DNA of 64,000 bases from Marivibrio halodurans (GTDB taxonomy: Bacteria; Pseudomonadota; Alphaproteobacteria; UBA8366; Aestuariispiraceae): the NCBI RefSeq assembly GCF_017963645.1, contig NZ_JAGMWN010000001.1, forward strand, positions 868,001 to 932,000, written 5' to 3'. Under the pieces are notes generated by a model. It was not told the origin of the DNA. It did no database searches and worked only from the letters and a program-made list of their open reading frames with translations. The position numbers were made by a program, and so were the translations under genes. Position 1 is the stretch's first letter. Every line of letters starts with the position of its first letter. This document shows, piece after piece, positions 10,506-18,744 of the stretch.

Positions 10506-10589
10506 ACGCGTGGGCGGCAAGCCCCCTTTCCTTTGGACGAGGACGCGCTAGCTCCGTCGCATCATAGGATCGATCGGACGCGCAGCCCA

Positions 10590-10994
10590 ATGGACATGAC
10601 CCTCGCCTTCCCTGTCACCGCGCTTTACGCCGGGCTTCTCGCCATTCTTCATGTGATCCTGGCGGGCCGTATCCCACCCTTGCGCTACAAGGCGAAGGTG
10701 GGAATCGGCGACGGCGGTGACCCGGCATTGACGCGTGCCATCCGTGTCCATGGCAATTTCATCGAGAACGTGCCGATCGCCCTCGTCGTCATGGCGCTGG
10801 CGGAAGCGAACGGGCTTGGCCCCTGGACGCACCTCCTCGGCGCGCCGCTGCTGATCGGCCGCGCGGCGCATGCCGTGGGCTTGGGGCGAAGCGCGGGGCC
10901 GTCCGCGCTCCGCCTGATCGGCATGGTGACCGCCTGGGGGGTCATCCTGCTGGGCGGCCTCGTCTGCCTCGCCCAGGTGCACCATCTGCTCTGA
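10590..10994 (+). CDS. MAPEG-family membrane protein
   Basis: 134-residue integral membrane protein with about four hydrophobic helices and the MAPEG-like segment RAIRVHGNFIENVPIALVVMALAE. Members related to eicosanoid/glutathione metabolism proteins are widespread in proteobacteria, usually with unknown substrate. The ATG at 10590 was chosen; another two codons on (10596) is equally possible. It follows purC by 84 bases and converges with the ABM-domain gene. Confidence 0.75.
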   Translation: MDMTLAFPVTALYAGLLAILHVILAGRIPPLRYKAKVGIGDGGDPALTRAIRVHGNFIENVPIALVVMALAEANGLGPWTHLLGAPLLIGRAAHAVGLGRSAGPSALRLIGMVTAWGVILLGGLVCLAQVHHLL

Positions 10995-11006
10995 ACGGGC
11001 CGCCTT

Positions 11007-11354
11007 TCACCCACCGTGGCGCGCGCGGCTGTCCGTCGGGGCCTCTTCCCGGTCGAACAGGCCGTAATCGCGCAACACCGCCGCGACACGCAAACGGTAA
11101 TCGGCGAAAAGGCCGTCGCGTCCCCGCGCCTGCGCCGAGCGGTGGGCCTCCAAGGCACGCCAGCGCCGCACCGCCTCCTCATCCTCGAAGAAGGACAGGG
11201 AGAGGAGTTTCTCCGGGTTCGTCAGGCTCTGGAACCGCTCGACGGAGATGAACCCTTCCACCTCCTCCAAGAGGGGGCGCATCCGGGCGGCGATGGCGAG
11301 ATAATCGTCGCGCCGCCCCTCGGCCGGCGTGACCTCGAAGATGACCGCGATCAT
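11007..11354 (-). CDS. ABM-domain (antibiotic biosynthesis monooxygenase-like) protein
   Basis: 115-residue dimeric alpha/beta-barrel domain. MIAVIFEVTPAEGRRDDYLAIAARMRPLLEEVEGFISVERFQS fits the ABM fold, used by cofactor-free monooxygenases and heme-degrading enzymes; the substrate cannot be told. Its ATG overlaps the stop of the upstream NIPSNAP gene by four bases (ATGA), so the two are translationally coupled. Together with the divergent ArsR gene this forms a small regulated unit. Confidence 0.72.
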   Translation of the reverse strand: MIAVIFEVTPAEGRRDDYLAIAARMRPLLEEVEGFISVERFQSLTNPEKLLSLSFFEDEEAVRRWRALEAHRSAQARGRDGLFADYRLRVAAVLRDYGLFDREEAPTDSRARHGG

Positions 11355-11689
11355 GGGGCTTCTTCCTCTTTCGTGTAAGCGTGCGGGTGGGACACGCATT
11401 TCAGGAATGTCCGGTCCTCCCGCAACAGGAATTTCTCCGCCTGCGCGAACTCATAGTTCTCGCGGCCCAGCGGGTCCGCCGCGAGGCGCGCGCGATACGC
11501 CTCGTAGGCGGCCAGACTCTCGATATTATAAAGGCCGTAGGCCAGCGTGCTCGACCCTTCGTGCGGCGCGAAATAGCCGATCAGATCGGCCCCGCATCGC
11601 GGGATCGCCTGCCCCCAGGTGCGGGCATAGCGGGCGAACGCCTCCTTCTTCGTCGGATCGATATGATAGCGGATGACGCAGGTAATCAT
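11351..11689 (-). CDS. NIPSNAP-family protein
   Basis: 112-residue protein beginning MITCVIRYHIDPTKKEAFARYARTWGQAIPRCGADLIGYF, the typical NIPSNAP pattern of an edge strand, an amphipathic helix and a GCDLIGYF-like strand. NIPSNAP proteins are dimeric alpha/beta-barrels like ABM proteins; bacterial roles are poorly known. It is the first gene of a two-gene operon with the ABM gene, transcribed away from the ArsR regulator, whose putative operator lies in the shared 79-base gap. Confidence 0.8.
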   Translation of the reverse strand: MITCVIRYHIDPTKKEAFARYARTWGQAIPRCGADLIGYFAPHEGSSTLAYGLYNIESLAAYEAYRARLAADPLGRENYEFAQAEKFLLREDRTFLKCVSHPHAYTKEEEAP

Positions 11690-11709
11690 GGCGTATGTCC
11701 GTCTCCTTG

Positions 11710-11766
11710 ATTGATGATGGACAGCCTAGCCGATTGCCCGACATCAATGCTTCGATTAACATCGAA
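11710..11766. promoter_or_regulatory. Putative operator(s) between NIPSNAP and ArsR genes
   Basis: A perfect 6-bp inverted repeat TTCGAT-TAAC-ATCGAA (11751-11766) ends two bases before the ArsR start codon. A second pair, ATTGATG (11710-11716) and CATCAAT (11742-11748), brackets the middle of the gap. ArsR-family repressors bind such short AT-rich palindromes next to their own start, so autoregulation and control of the divergent operon are likely but untested. Confidence 0.55.
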
Positions 11767-11768
11767 CC

Positions 11769-12458
11769 ATGAAGGAAGGACCGGACATCGCCCGCATCGC
11801 CGCGCTGATCGGCGACCCCGCGCGCGCCAACATGTTGGGCGCGCTGATGAGCGGCAAGGCCCTGACCGCCAGCGAACTGGCGGCGGAGGCCGGAATCACC
11901 CTGCAGACCGCCAGTTCGCATCTGGCGAAGCTCGAGGGCGGCGGCCTCGTCCATCCGCGCAAGCAAGGACGGCACAAATATTTCTCCCTGACGGGATCGG
12001 ACGTCGCCGCCGTGCTGGAGGGATTGATGGGCCTCGCCGCGGGTGCCGGCCATCTGCGCACGCGCACAGGCCCGAAGGACGCCGCGCTCCGCCGGGCGCG
12101 CCTGTGCTATAACCATCTGGCGGGCGACATGGGCACCCGCCTCTTCGACAGTTTGATCGCGCGCGGGCATCTGCGACGCGACGGCGGAGATTTGGTCCTG
12201 ACCGAGGCCGGAGCGGTCTTCGCCCACGATTTCGGAATCGACCCGGATGGGCTGCGGACGGGCCGTGCCGCGCTCTGTCGCGAGTGCCTGGATTGGAGCG
12301 AGCGACGCTCTCACCTCGCCGGCAGTCTGGGCCGCGCCTTCATGTGCCGGTTCGAGGAATTGGGCTGGGCGCGCGCGGACAGGACCAACCGCGTCGTGAC
12401 CTTCGCGCCGCATGGGGCGCGGCAATTCGCGGCCCTGATCGGATCGGCGGACGCATAA
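11769..12458 (+). CDS. ArsR-family winged-helix repressor with C-terminal effector-like domain
   Basis: 229-residue regulator. Residues about 1-80 form an ArsR winged helix (IARIAALIGDPARANMLGALM, LTASELAAEAGITLQTASSHLAKLEGGGLV). The C-terminal 130 residues (RARLCYNHLAGDMGTRLFDSLIARGHL and CLDWSERRSHLAGSLGRAF) match a known longer ArsR subgroup that lacks the classical metal-binding cysteine box, so the inducer is probably organic or unknown. It is divergent from NIPSNAP-ABM, and a LysE exporter follows 25 bases downstream, probably in the same transcript. Confidence 0.82.
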   Translation: MKEGPDIARIAALIGDPARANMLGALMSGKALTASELAAEAGITLQTASSHLAKLEGGGLVHPRKQGRHKYFSLTGSDVAAVLEGLMGLAAGAGHLRTRTGPKDAALRRARLCYNHLAGDMGTRLFDSLIARGHLRRDGGDLVLTEAGAVFAHDFGIDPDGLRTGRAALCRECLDWSERRSHLAGSLGRAFMCRFEELGWARADRTNRVVTFAPHGARQFAALIGSADA

Positions 12459-12483
12459 CCTCTTAATCTCGCCCCCATGGAGC

Positions 12484-13128
12484 ATGACGATGGACGCCCC
12501 TTCGCCGCATCTGACCGGTATTCTGCTCGCCTATGGCGTCTTCACCGTCGGCATCTTCAGCCCCGGCCCGAATATCCTCGCCATCATCGGCACCGCCATG
12601 TCGGAAAGCCGTCGTGCCGGAAAGGCACTTGCCCTCGGGATCGCGACCGGCTCCTTCCTGTGGAGCATGCTCGCCTGGCTCGGCCTGACCACCCTCATCG
12701 CCGCCTATGCGGACTTGATGACGACGATCCGGATCGCCGGTGCGCTCTATCTTTTCTGGCTCGGTTTCAAGGCGTTTCGATCCGCCGCCCGGTCCGGGCC
12801 GATCCCCGCCGCCGGGACGGGCGGCGCGACGACGCTCATGGGCTTGTTCCGACGCGGACTGACCATCCAGATGACCAATCCGAAGGCCGCTCTCACCTGG
12901 ACGGCGACGATGTCGCTGGCCGTCACGCCGGACGCGCCGATCTGGGTCGGGGCATGCGTCGTCGTGGGGGCGACGCTGCTCTCCTTCGCCGGTCATCTCG
13001 GCTATGCCCTCGCCTTCTCCACGAAGCCCATGGTCGCGGCCTATCTGAGGGCGCGGCGGTGGATCGAGGCGGGGCTCGGCCTCTTCTTCTGGAGCGCGGG
13101 CGCGAAACTCCTTTCAGACCGCGCCTGA
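12484..13128 (+). CDS. LysE/RhtB-family amino-acid exporter
   Basis: 214-residue inner-membrane protein with about six hydrophobic helices. The family signature is at the N-terminus (GVFTVGIFSPGPNILAIIGTAMS, where PGPN is typical) and in IQMTNPKAALTW near residue 140. LysE/RhtB proteins export amino acids or related metabolites; the substrate is unknown here. It lies 25 bases after the ArsR gene in the same direction, so the repressor may control export. Confidence 0.85.
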   Translation: MTMDAPSPHLTGILLAYGVFTVGIFSPGPNILAIIGTAMSESRRAGKALALGIATGSFLWSMLAWLGLTTLIAAYADLMTTIRIAGALYLFWLGFKAFRSAARSGPIPAAGTGGATTLMGLFRRGLTIQMTNPKAALTWTATMSLAVTPDAPIWVGACVVVGATLLSFAGHLGYALAFSTKPMVAAYLRARRWIEAGLGLFFWSAGAKLLSDRA

Positions 13129-13228
13129 CATTCCGACGCGTTTCCGTCGCTTTTTGGCGGTCATGCCGGGGAAGTCGTCATAGGATTGGGAAACTCCTTC
13201 GTCCGACAGCCGTCATCCGTGTCAAAGC

Positions 13229-14596
13229 ATGGCCTTCTCCACGCCCAAAGCCGTTTTCCACCCTTTCCTCGCCATCGCCGCGATCGTCGGATCGATCACG
13301 CTGTTGCAGATCGGCAGCGGGACGCTGATCGCGCTGATGCCGCTGAAGATGGCGGCCGCCGACCTGCCGACGCGCGATATCGGTTTCGTCTCCACCGGCT
13401 ACGCGGTCGGCTTCATGGGCGGATGTCTGTTCGCCACATGGTTCGTGCGCTGGATCGGCCATGTGCGCGCCTTCGCGGCGCTGGCGGCGGTGCTGGCGGC
13501 GATCACGCTGGCCTTCACCATCGGGGTCGACAGTTGGCTGTGGACCGGGCTGCGCGCGTTGATGGGCTTCTGCATGGCGGGACTGATGACGATCGCGGAC
13601 AGCTGGGTCTCCGCCCAGACGCCGAAAGGCCAGCGCGGCCACGTCATGTCGGTCTATATGATCCTGAACAAGCTGGCGCTCAGCGGCGGGCCGCTCTTGC
13701 TGACCCTGGGGGAAATCGCCGGTCCCGGGTTCTTCATGGCGATTTCCGCGATCTTCTCCCTCTCCATGCTGCCGGTCGCCTTCACCCACGCGCCGCTGCC
13801 CAACCTGCCGCCCGCGGAGCGGATGGGGCTCGTCGGCGTCTATCGCACGGCGCCGGCGGCATTGGTCGGCTGCATCGCGATCGGTTTGATGAATTCGGCC
13901 GTGCTCAACCTCGCCCCGCTCTATGGCGCTCGGATCGGCCTGACACCGGCGGCCGCGGCCGGATTGCTGACGGCGTTCCAACTCGGCTCCCTTATCCTGC
14001 AATGGCCGATCGGTTGGCTCAGCGACCGGATGGACCGGCGCCGGGTCATCGTGGGCGGGGCGCTGGCGGTGGCGGCGGTTTCCTTCGCGCTCGGCATCGG
14101 CGGCGGCGCCTTCGGGCAGGGCTGGCCGCTCTTCGCGATGGTCGGCCTATGGGGTGGCTGCGGGCTTTCCATCTACGCGGTCTGCATCGCGCATGCGAGC
14201 GACCACGCGGAGCCTGACCAGATGGTCGCCCTCTGCTCCAGCCTGATCCTGGGCTGGGCCGTCGGCTCGGCGATCGGTCCGACCGCCGGGTCCTTCGCGA
14301 TGGAATGGCTCGGGTCGGGTGGCCTGTTCCTCTATGCCGGCGTGGTGGCGTTGCTGATGGCGGGTTTCGTCGGCTATCGCATGACGCGCCGCCGGGCCAA
14401 GCGGCCGGAGGAACGACGGGGATTCGTCAATGTTCCGGCCTCCAGCCCCGCGATACCGCGCCTCGACCCGCGCACGCGGCGCGCCATGGCGGAAAGCGTG
14501 GACGAGGCGCTTGGCGCCGACCCGGACGGGCCGAACGGCGGAGACCAGGGAAGCGGCGACGCCGAACCACCGCGCTTCCGGCCCAGCACGCGCTGA
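13229..14596 (+). CDS. MFS transporter
   Basis: 455-residue permease with about twelve hydrophobic segments in two halves. The central cytoplasmic loop carries the MFS motif A form GWLSDRMDRRRVIVGG (about residue 268). The N-terminal half with STGYAVGFMGGCLFATWFVRWIGHVRAFA resembles the YcaD/UMF-type drug or metabolite MFS families. The soluble C-terminal tail is Arg/Pro-rich and about 60 residues long. No substrate can be assigned. The ATG at 13229 is the first giving a full first helix. Confidence 0.8.
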   Translation: MAFSTPKAVFHPFLAIAAIVGSITLLQIGSGTLIALMPLKMAAADLPTRDIGFVSTGYAVGFMGGCLFATWFVRWIGHVRAFAALAAVLAAITLAFTIGVDSWLWTGLRALMGFCMAGLMTIADSWVSAQTPKGQRGHVMSVYMILNKLALSGGPLLLTLGEIAGPGFFMAISAIFSLSMLPVAFTHAPLPNLPPAERMGLVGVYRTAPAALVGCIAIGLMNSAVLNLAPLYGARIGLTPAAAAGLLTAFQLGSLILQWPIGWLSDRMDRRRVIVGGALAVAAVSFALGIGGGAFGQGWPLFAMVGLWGGCGLSIYAVCIAHASDHAEPDQMVALCSSLILGWAVGSAIGPTAGSFAMEWLGSGGLFLYAGVVALLMAGFVGYRMTRRRAKRPEERRGFVNVPASSPAIPRLDPRTRRAMAESVDEALGADPDGPNGGDQGSGDAEPPRFRPSTR

Positions 14597-14690
14597 CCCG
14601 CCCGCATCACGGCGCGACCGGCATGGAAAGCGGCGGCGCCGCCCCCTCGGGTAATTCCAATTAACCGCGCCATGCTCTAGCTTCCACGCC

Positions 14691-15632
14691 ATGGACGTCC
14701 AACGCATCCCCATCCTCCTCGGCCCGACGGCGAGCGGGAAATCCGCCCTCGCCCTGGCGGCCGCCGAGGCCTTCGACGGCACCGTCATCAACGCGGATTC
14801 CATGCAGCTCTATCGTGAGTTGCGGTTGCTGACCGCGCGGCCGAGCGTGGCGGAGGAAGCGCGCGCGCCCCACAGTCTCTACGGTATCCTGGACGGGTCC
14901 GACCCCTGCTCCGCCCATCGCTGGCGCGGCCTCGCGACGGAGGCGATCCGGGAGACGCTGGCGCATGGCCGCCTGCCGATCCTGGTCGGCGGAACCGGCT
15001 TCTATATCAAGGCGATCGCCGAGGGCCTCTCCCCCATGCCGGAAATCCCGGAGACTGTCCGCACGGCCGTGCGCCGGACGATCGAGCGGGACGGCGCGGC
15101 GGCAAGCCATGCGCGCCTCGCCGGGATCGATCCCGCAGCGGCCGACCGCATCGCGCCGGCCGACCGCCAACGCATCGCCCGCGCGCTGGAGGTCTTCGAG
15201 GCGAGCGGCCGCCCCTTGAGCGCCTGGCAGGCGGAACCGCCCGCCGGCCCGCCGCCGGGTCTGCGCTTCGCAACCGCCGCCCTGATCCCCCCGCGCGAGA
15301 TGCTGGTTCCCCGCATCGAGGCCCGTTTCCACGCGATGATGGCGGAAGGCGCGCTGGCGGAGGTGGAGGCGTTGCTGGCCAAGGGCCTGCCCGCCGACGC
15401 CCCCATCATGAAGGCCGTCGGCGTCCCGGAACTGGGTGCCATCCTGACGGGCACCGCGACATGGGAGGCGGGCGTCGCCAACGCCATCACCGCCACGCGC
15501 CGCTATGCCAAGAGACAGGCGACCTGGCTGAAACGGCAAATAATTTCCGATATTTCGATAAATGAGAAATATTCGGAAAAATCAATGGATCGGTTTTTTG
15601 CATTTATTCGCTCAAATGCCTTGACCCCCTAG
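14691..15632 (+). CDS. miaA: tRNA dimethylallyltransferase
   Basis: Adds the dimethylallyl group to A37 of tRNAs reading U-starting codons. It has 313 residues, normal length. The P-loop GPTASGKS is at 11-18, followed by INADSMQLYRELRLLTARPS (substrate-binding Asp and tRNA contact) and ILVGGTGFYIKAI. The last 30 codons are strikingly AT-rich (tail with ISDISINEKYSEKSMDRFFAF) compared with the rest and contain an inverted repeat; they lie beyond the conserved KRQATWLKRQ motif, so function should not be harmed. Followed by ilvB. Confidence 0.94.
   Translation: MDVQRIPILLGPTASGKSALALAAAEAFDGTVINADSMQLYRELRLLTARPSVAEEARAPHSLYGILDGSDPCSAHRWRGLATEAIRETLAHGRLPILVGGTGFYIKAIAEGLSPMPEIPETVRTAVRRTIERDGAAASHARLAGIDPAAADRIAPADRQRIARALEVFEASGRPLSAWQAEPPAGPPPGLRFATAALIPPREMLVPRIEARFHAMMAEGALAEVEALLAKGLPADAPIMKAVGVPELGAILTGTATWEAGVANAITATRRYAKRQATWLKRQIISDISINEKYSEKSMDRFFAFIRSNALTP
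15544..15579 (+). repeat. AT-rich inverted repeat inside the 3' end of miaA
   Basis: The left arm TTTCCGATATTTC (15544-15556) and right arm GAAATATTCGGAAA (15566-15579) pair along 13 positions with one bulged T, around a 9-base loop. The element sits in an 80-base AT-rich island in an otherwise GC-rich gene. A T6 run at 15594-15599 is 14 bases downstream, too far for a standard terminator. Confidence 0.6.
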
Positions 15633-15799
15633 AACCCCGCGCCTATGGTGCGCCGCCGCAATGAGGCGGAAAGCCCCGGAAATCCGGGACTTAGCCGACC
15701 TTCACGCGGGGTCGCCTCCCCCTTCACTCGATGCTATCGTCCCGGGAGGAAGGGCAGGAACCTTTACGTTTTGGATTCGCAGGACAAGGGACTGGAACG

Positions 15800-17569
15800 A
15801 TGGATACGACGGAAATGACGGGCGCCGCCATGGTGATCAAGGCTCTGGCCGATCAGGGCGTCGACGTCGTATTCGGCTATCCGGGCGGCGCGGTCCTGCC
15901 GATTTACGACGAGTTGTTCAAGCAGAACCGCATTCGGCATATCCTGGTCCGGCACGAACAGGGCGCCGTCCACGCGGCGGAGGGGTATGCACGCTCCACC
16001 GGCAAGCCGGGCGTGGTACTGGTGACCTCCGGTCCCGGCGCCACCAACGCGGTGACGGGCCTGACCGACGCGCTGATGGATTCGATCCCGATCGTCTGCC
16101 TGACGGGGCAGGTGCCGACGCATCTGATCGGCAACGACGCGTTCCAGGAATGCGACACGACCGGCATCACGCGCCCCTGCACCAAGCACAATTATCTGGT
16201 GAAGGACGTTAACCGGCTGGCCAGGACGCTGCACGAGGCCTTCTATGTCGCCACCACCGGCCGGCCCGGTCCGGTCGTGGTCGATATCCCGAAGGACGTG
16301 CAGTTCGGCAGCGGCACCTACGCCGCGCCCGAGGGCAAGCAGAAGCACAAGACCTATCAGCCGCAGGTCAAGCCGGATCGGGAACGGATCGACGCGGCCG
16401 TCGACATGCTGCTCTCCGCCAAGCGGCCGATCGTCTATGCCGGCGGCGGCGTGGTGAATGCCGGCCCGGCGGCGAGCCAGTTGCTGACGGAATTCGTGCG
16501 GATGACGAACTTCCCCTGCACGCTGACGCTGATGGGCCTCGGCGCCTTCCCCGCGCGGGAGCCGCAATATCTCGGCATGCTGGGCATGCACGGCACCTAC
16601 GAGGCCAATTGGGCGATGCATGACTGCGACGTCATGCTGTGCATCGGCGCGCGCTTCGACGACCGGATCACGGGCAAGCTCGACGCCTTCGCGCCCGAGA
16701 GCCGCAAGATCCACATCGATATTGACCCCAGTTCGATCAACAAGAACGTGGCGGTCGATCTGCCGATCGTCGGCGATTGCGGCTATGCGCTGGAGGATCT
16801 GATCAAGGTCATGCGCGCGCGCCACAAGAAGCCGGACGAGGAGGCGCTGGCCGACTGGTGGCGCCGGATCGACGAATGGCGGGCGAAGAAGTGCCTCTCC
16901 TTCGAGACCAACGACGCGGTCATCAAGCCGCAGCAGGCGATCCGCCGCCTCTATGAGATGACCCGGGATCGCGGCGACGACGTTTACATCACGACCGAGG
17001 TCGGCCAGCATCAGATGTGGGCGGCCCAGCATTTCGGCTTCCAGAAGCCGAACCGCTGGATGACCTCCGGCGGGCTGGGCACCATGGGCTACGGCCTGCC
17101 GGCGGCGGTCGGCGTGCAGCTCGGCCATCCGGACGCGCTGGTGGTGGATATCGCGGGCGAGGCGTCGATCCTGATGAACATTCAGGAGCTTTCGACCGCC
17201 GTTCAGTACCGGCTGCCGGTCAAGGTCTTCATCCTCAACAACAAATATATGGGCATGGTCCGCCAGTGGCAGGAACTGCTGCATGGCGGGCGCTATTCCG
17301 AAAGCTATTCGGAGGCGCTGCCCGATTTCGTGAAGCTGGCGGAGGCCTATGGCCTCAAGGGCCTGCGCGCGACCAAGCCCGACGAGTTGGACGGGCTGAT
17401 CGAGGAAATGCTGGCCCATGACGGGCCGGTGATGTGCGACGTGGCGGTCGATCCGACCGAGAACTGCTTCCCGATGATCCCCTCCGGGGCGGCGCATAAC
17501 GACATGCTGCTCGCCCCCGTCGCCGAAGGCGAGGAGGCGATCGGCGCGGAAGGCAAGATGCTGGTGTAG
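15800..17569 (+). CDS. ilvB: Acetolactate synthase, large (catalytic) subunit
   Basis: ThDP- and FAD-dependent first common enzyme of valine, leucine and isoleucine synthesis. It has 589 residues. The N-terminal ThDP domain carries FGYPGGAVLPIYDE and the activating Glu53 in RHEQGAVHAAEGYAR. The middle domain has the FAD-contact region GMLGMHGTYEAN. The C-terminal ThDP/Mg region reads GEASILMNIQELSTA-VQYRLPVKVFILNN. The ATG at 15800 fits homologues; the frame extends 23 codons upstream without likeness. The regulatory subunit ilvN follows after a short gap. I find no branched-chain-rich leader peptide in the 167 bases upstream, so no attenuator is evident. Confidence 0.95.
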   Translation: MDTTEMTGAAMVIKALADQGVDVVFGYPGGAVLPIYDELFKQNRIRHILVRHEQGAVHAAEGYARSTGKPGVVLVTSGPGATNAVTGLTDALMDSIPIVCLTGQVPTHLIGNDAFQECDTTGITRPCTKHNYLVKDVNRLARTLHEAFYVATTGRPGPVVVDIPKDVQFGSGTYAAPEGKQKHKTYQPQVKPDRERIDAAVDMLLSAKRPIVYAGGGVVNAGPAASQLLTEFVRMTNFPCTLTLMGLGAFPAREPQYLGMLGMHGTYEANWAMHDCDVMLCIGARFDDRITGKLDAFAPESRKIHIDIDPSSINKNVAVDLPIVGDCGYALEDLIKVMRARHKKPDEEALADWWRRIDEWRAKKCLSFETNDAVIKPQQAIRRLYEMTRDRGDDVYITTEVGQHQMWAAQHFGFQKPNRWMTSGGLGTMGYGLPAAVGVQLGHPDALVVDIAGEASILMNIQELSTAVQYRLPVKVFILNNKYMGMVRQWQELLHGGRYSESYSEALPDFVKLAEAYGLKGLRATKPDELDGLIEEMLAHDGPVMCDVAVDPTENCFPMIPSGAAHNDMLLAPVAEGEEAIGAEGKMLV

Positions 17570-17642
17570 GACGATGCCCGACGGAACGATTGGAAAAAGC
17601 GGCCGCGGCGGCAAAGGCGGAAAATCTTGGGGGAAACGCGCG

Positions 17643-18209
17643 ATGGCGAAGACCGGAACGGTGGACCAGCCCGGGGCGGCCTATACCTTCGACAGCCAGG
17701 AAAAGCCGGTGCGCCGGCATACCTTCGCGGTGATCGTCGATAACGAGCCGGGCGTGCTCGCCCGCGTCATCGGCCTGTTCTCCGGCCGCGGCTACAATAT
17801 CGAGAGCCTGACCGTCTCCACCGTCACCGAGGACGCGACGGTCAGCCGCATCAACATCGTCACCACCGGCACGGAGATGGTGATCGAGCAGATCAAGGCG
17901 CAGCTCCAACGCCTCGTGCCCGTGCATAATGTGCACGACCTGACGTTGGAAGGTCCGCATGTCGAGAAGGAACTGGCGCTGGTCAAGGTCAAGGCGAAGG
18001 ACCATAACCGGCGCGAGAGCCTGCGGATCGCGGATGTCTATCACGCCCAGGTGGCCGACACGACGCTGGAGAGCTTCGTCTTCCTGATCCACGGCTCGAC
18101 CGAGAAGGTGGACAGTTTCATCGAACTGATGGACGCCCTCGGCGAGACCGAGGTCGCGCGCTCCGGCGTCGTCGCCATCTCTCGCGGGGCGGAAATCACG
18201 CCGGTCTGA
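17643..18209 (+). CDS. ilvN: Acetolactate synthase, small (regulatory) subunit
   Basis: Valine-sensing partner of IlvB. It has 188 residues. An ACT domain (about 25-100) opens with RHTFAVIVDNEPGVLARVIGLFSGRGYNIESLTVS, the family signature. The C-terminal domain contains GSTEKVDSFIELM. GGGGGAAA about 8 bases upstream supports ATG 17643; an ATG at 17574, four bases past the ilvB stop, would add 23 Gly/Lys-rich residues and cannot be excluded. A strong terminator follows at 18236. Confidence 0.94.
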   Translation: MAKTGTVDQPGAAYTFDSQEKPVRRHTFAVIVDNEPGVLARVIGLFSGRGYNIESLTVSTVTEDATVSRINIVTTGTEMVIEQIKAQLQRLVPVHNVHDLTLEGPHVEKELALVKVKAKDHNRRESLRIADVYHAQVADTTLESFVFLIHGSTEKVDSFIELMDALGETEVARSGVVAISRGAEITPV

Positions 18210-18235
18210 CCCGCCCCCCCCCCGGCGGGAACAAG

Positions 18236-18264
18236 AAAGGCCCCGGACAACCTCCGGGGCCTTT
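18236..18264. terminator. Bidirectional intrinsic terminator after ilvN
   Basis: A perfect 12-bp stem AAAGGCCCCGGA / TCCGGGGCCTTT encloses the loop CAACC. A/T ends on both sides let it work for ilvBN on the plus strand and for the converging DUF465 gene on the minus strand. Confidence 0.85.
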
Positions 18265-18295
18265 CGCTATTCGTTTCGGCGGATGCCGGCGCGCC

Positions 18296-18466
18296 TCAGG
18301 GCGAGGCCTGCATCCGCGTCATCTCGTCCTTGAGAGCGAGCTTCTCCCTCTTGAGCTTGTGACACATCGATTCGTCCGGGTGCGGACGGATCTCCTCGCG
18401 GTGCAACATCTCATCGATCTGAGCGTGTTTCGCCTTGAGGCTTTCGATGCGATCGGTCTTGCTCAT
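18296..18466 (-). CDS. DUF465 (YdcH-like) small coiled-coil protein
   Basis: 56-residue protein, nearly all helical and charged (SKTDRIESLKAKHAQIDEML, then KLKREKLALKDEMTRM). This is the DUF465/YdcH pattern, a short antiparallel coiled coil of unknown function found throughout proteobacteria. GGAGGG eight bases upstream sets the ATG at 18466; the frame extends further upstream but as low-complexity sequence. The gene is divergent from ubiX. Confidence 0.85.
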   Translation of the reverse strand: MSKTDRIESLKAKHAQIDEMLHREEIRPHPDESMCHKLKREKLALKDEMTRMQASP

Positions 18467-18744
18467 GGGATATACCCTCCGCTGGTTGCCGATGAACCGA
18501 GCGGGCCGACCCGTGGAGCCGGCGTGAACGCCGATTGGCGTTTCCTGCCGGACGCGGTCCCAATCCCCGAGCGGCGGTTGCCCGGCCTGCCACGGAGACG
18601 GCGATCGCGCCCTCAATCGGCGGGCGGTGCGCCCATGTTTTCAGCGCCGGGCCTTACGGAAGCCGACCCGATCGTCGCGTTGCTTTTCATTGCCACGCGG
18701 CCTAGTAGGATAGCCGAAGCGGCGCGAATGTGAAGGGCGAGAAT

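Noticed and set aside
15580-15599. T6 run after the miaA hairpin as a terminator
   Set aside because: The run is 14 bases from the stem and lies inside the coding sequence.
15633-15799. Leader peptide or attenuator upstream of ilvB
   Set aside because: No short frame rich in Leu, Ile or Val and no convincing alternative stem-loops were found.
18210-18230. C-run next to the ilvN stop as a recombination or slippage element
   Set aside because: It forms only a small CCGCC/GGCGG stem and lies outside coding sequence; nothing supports a function.
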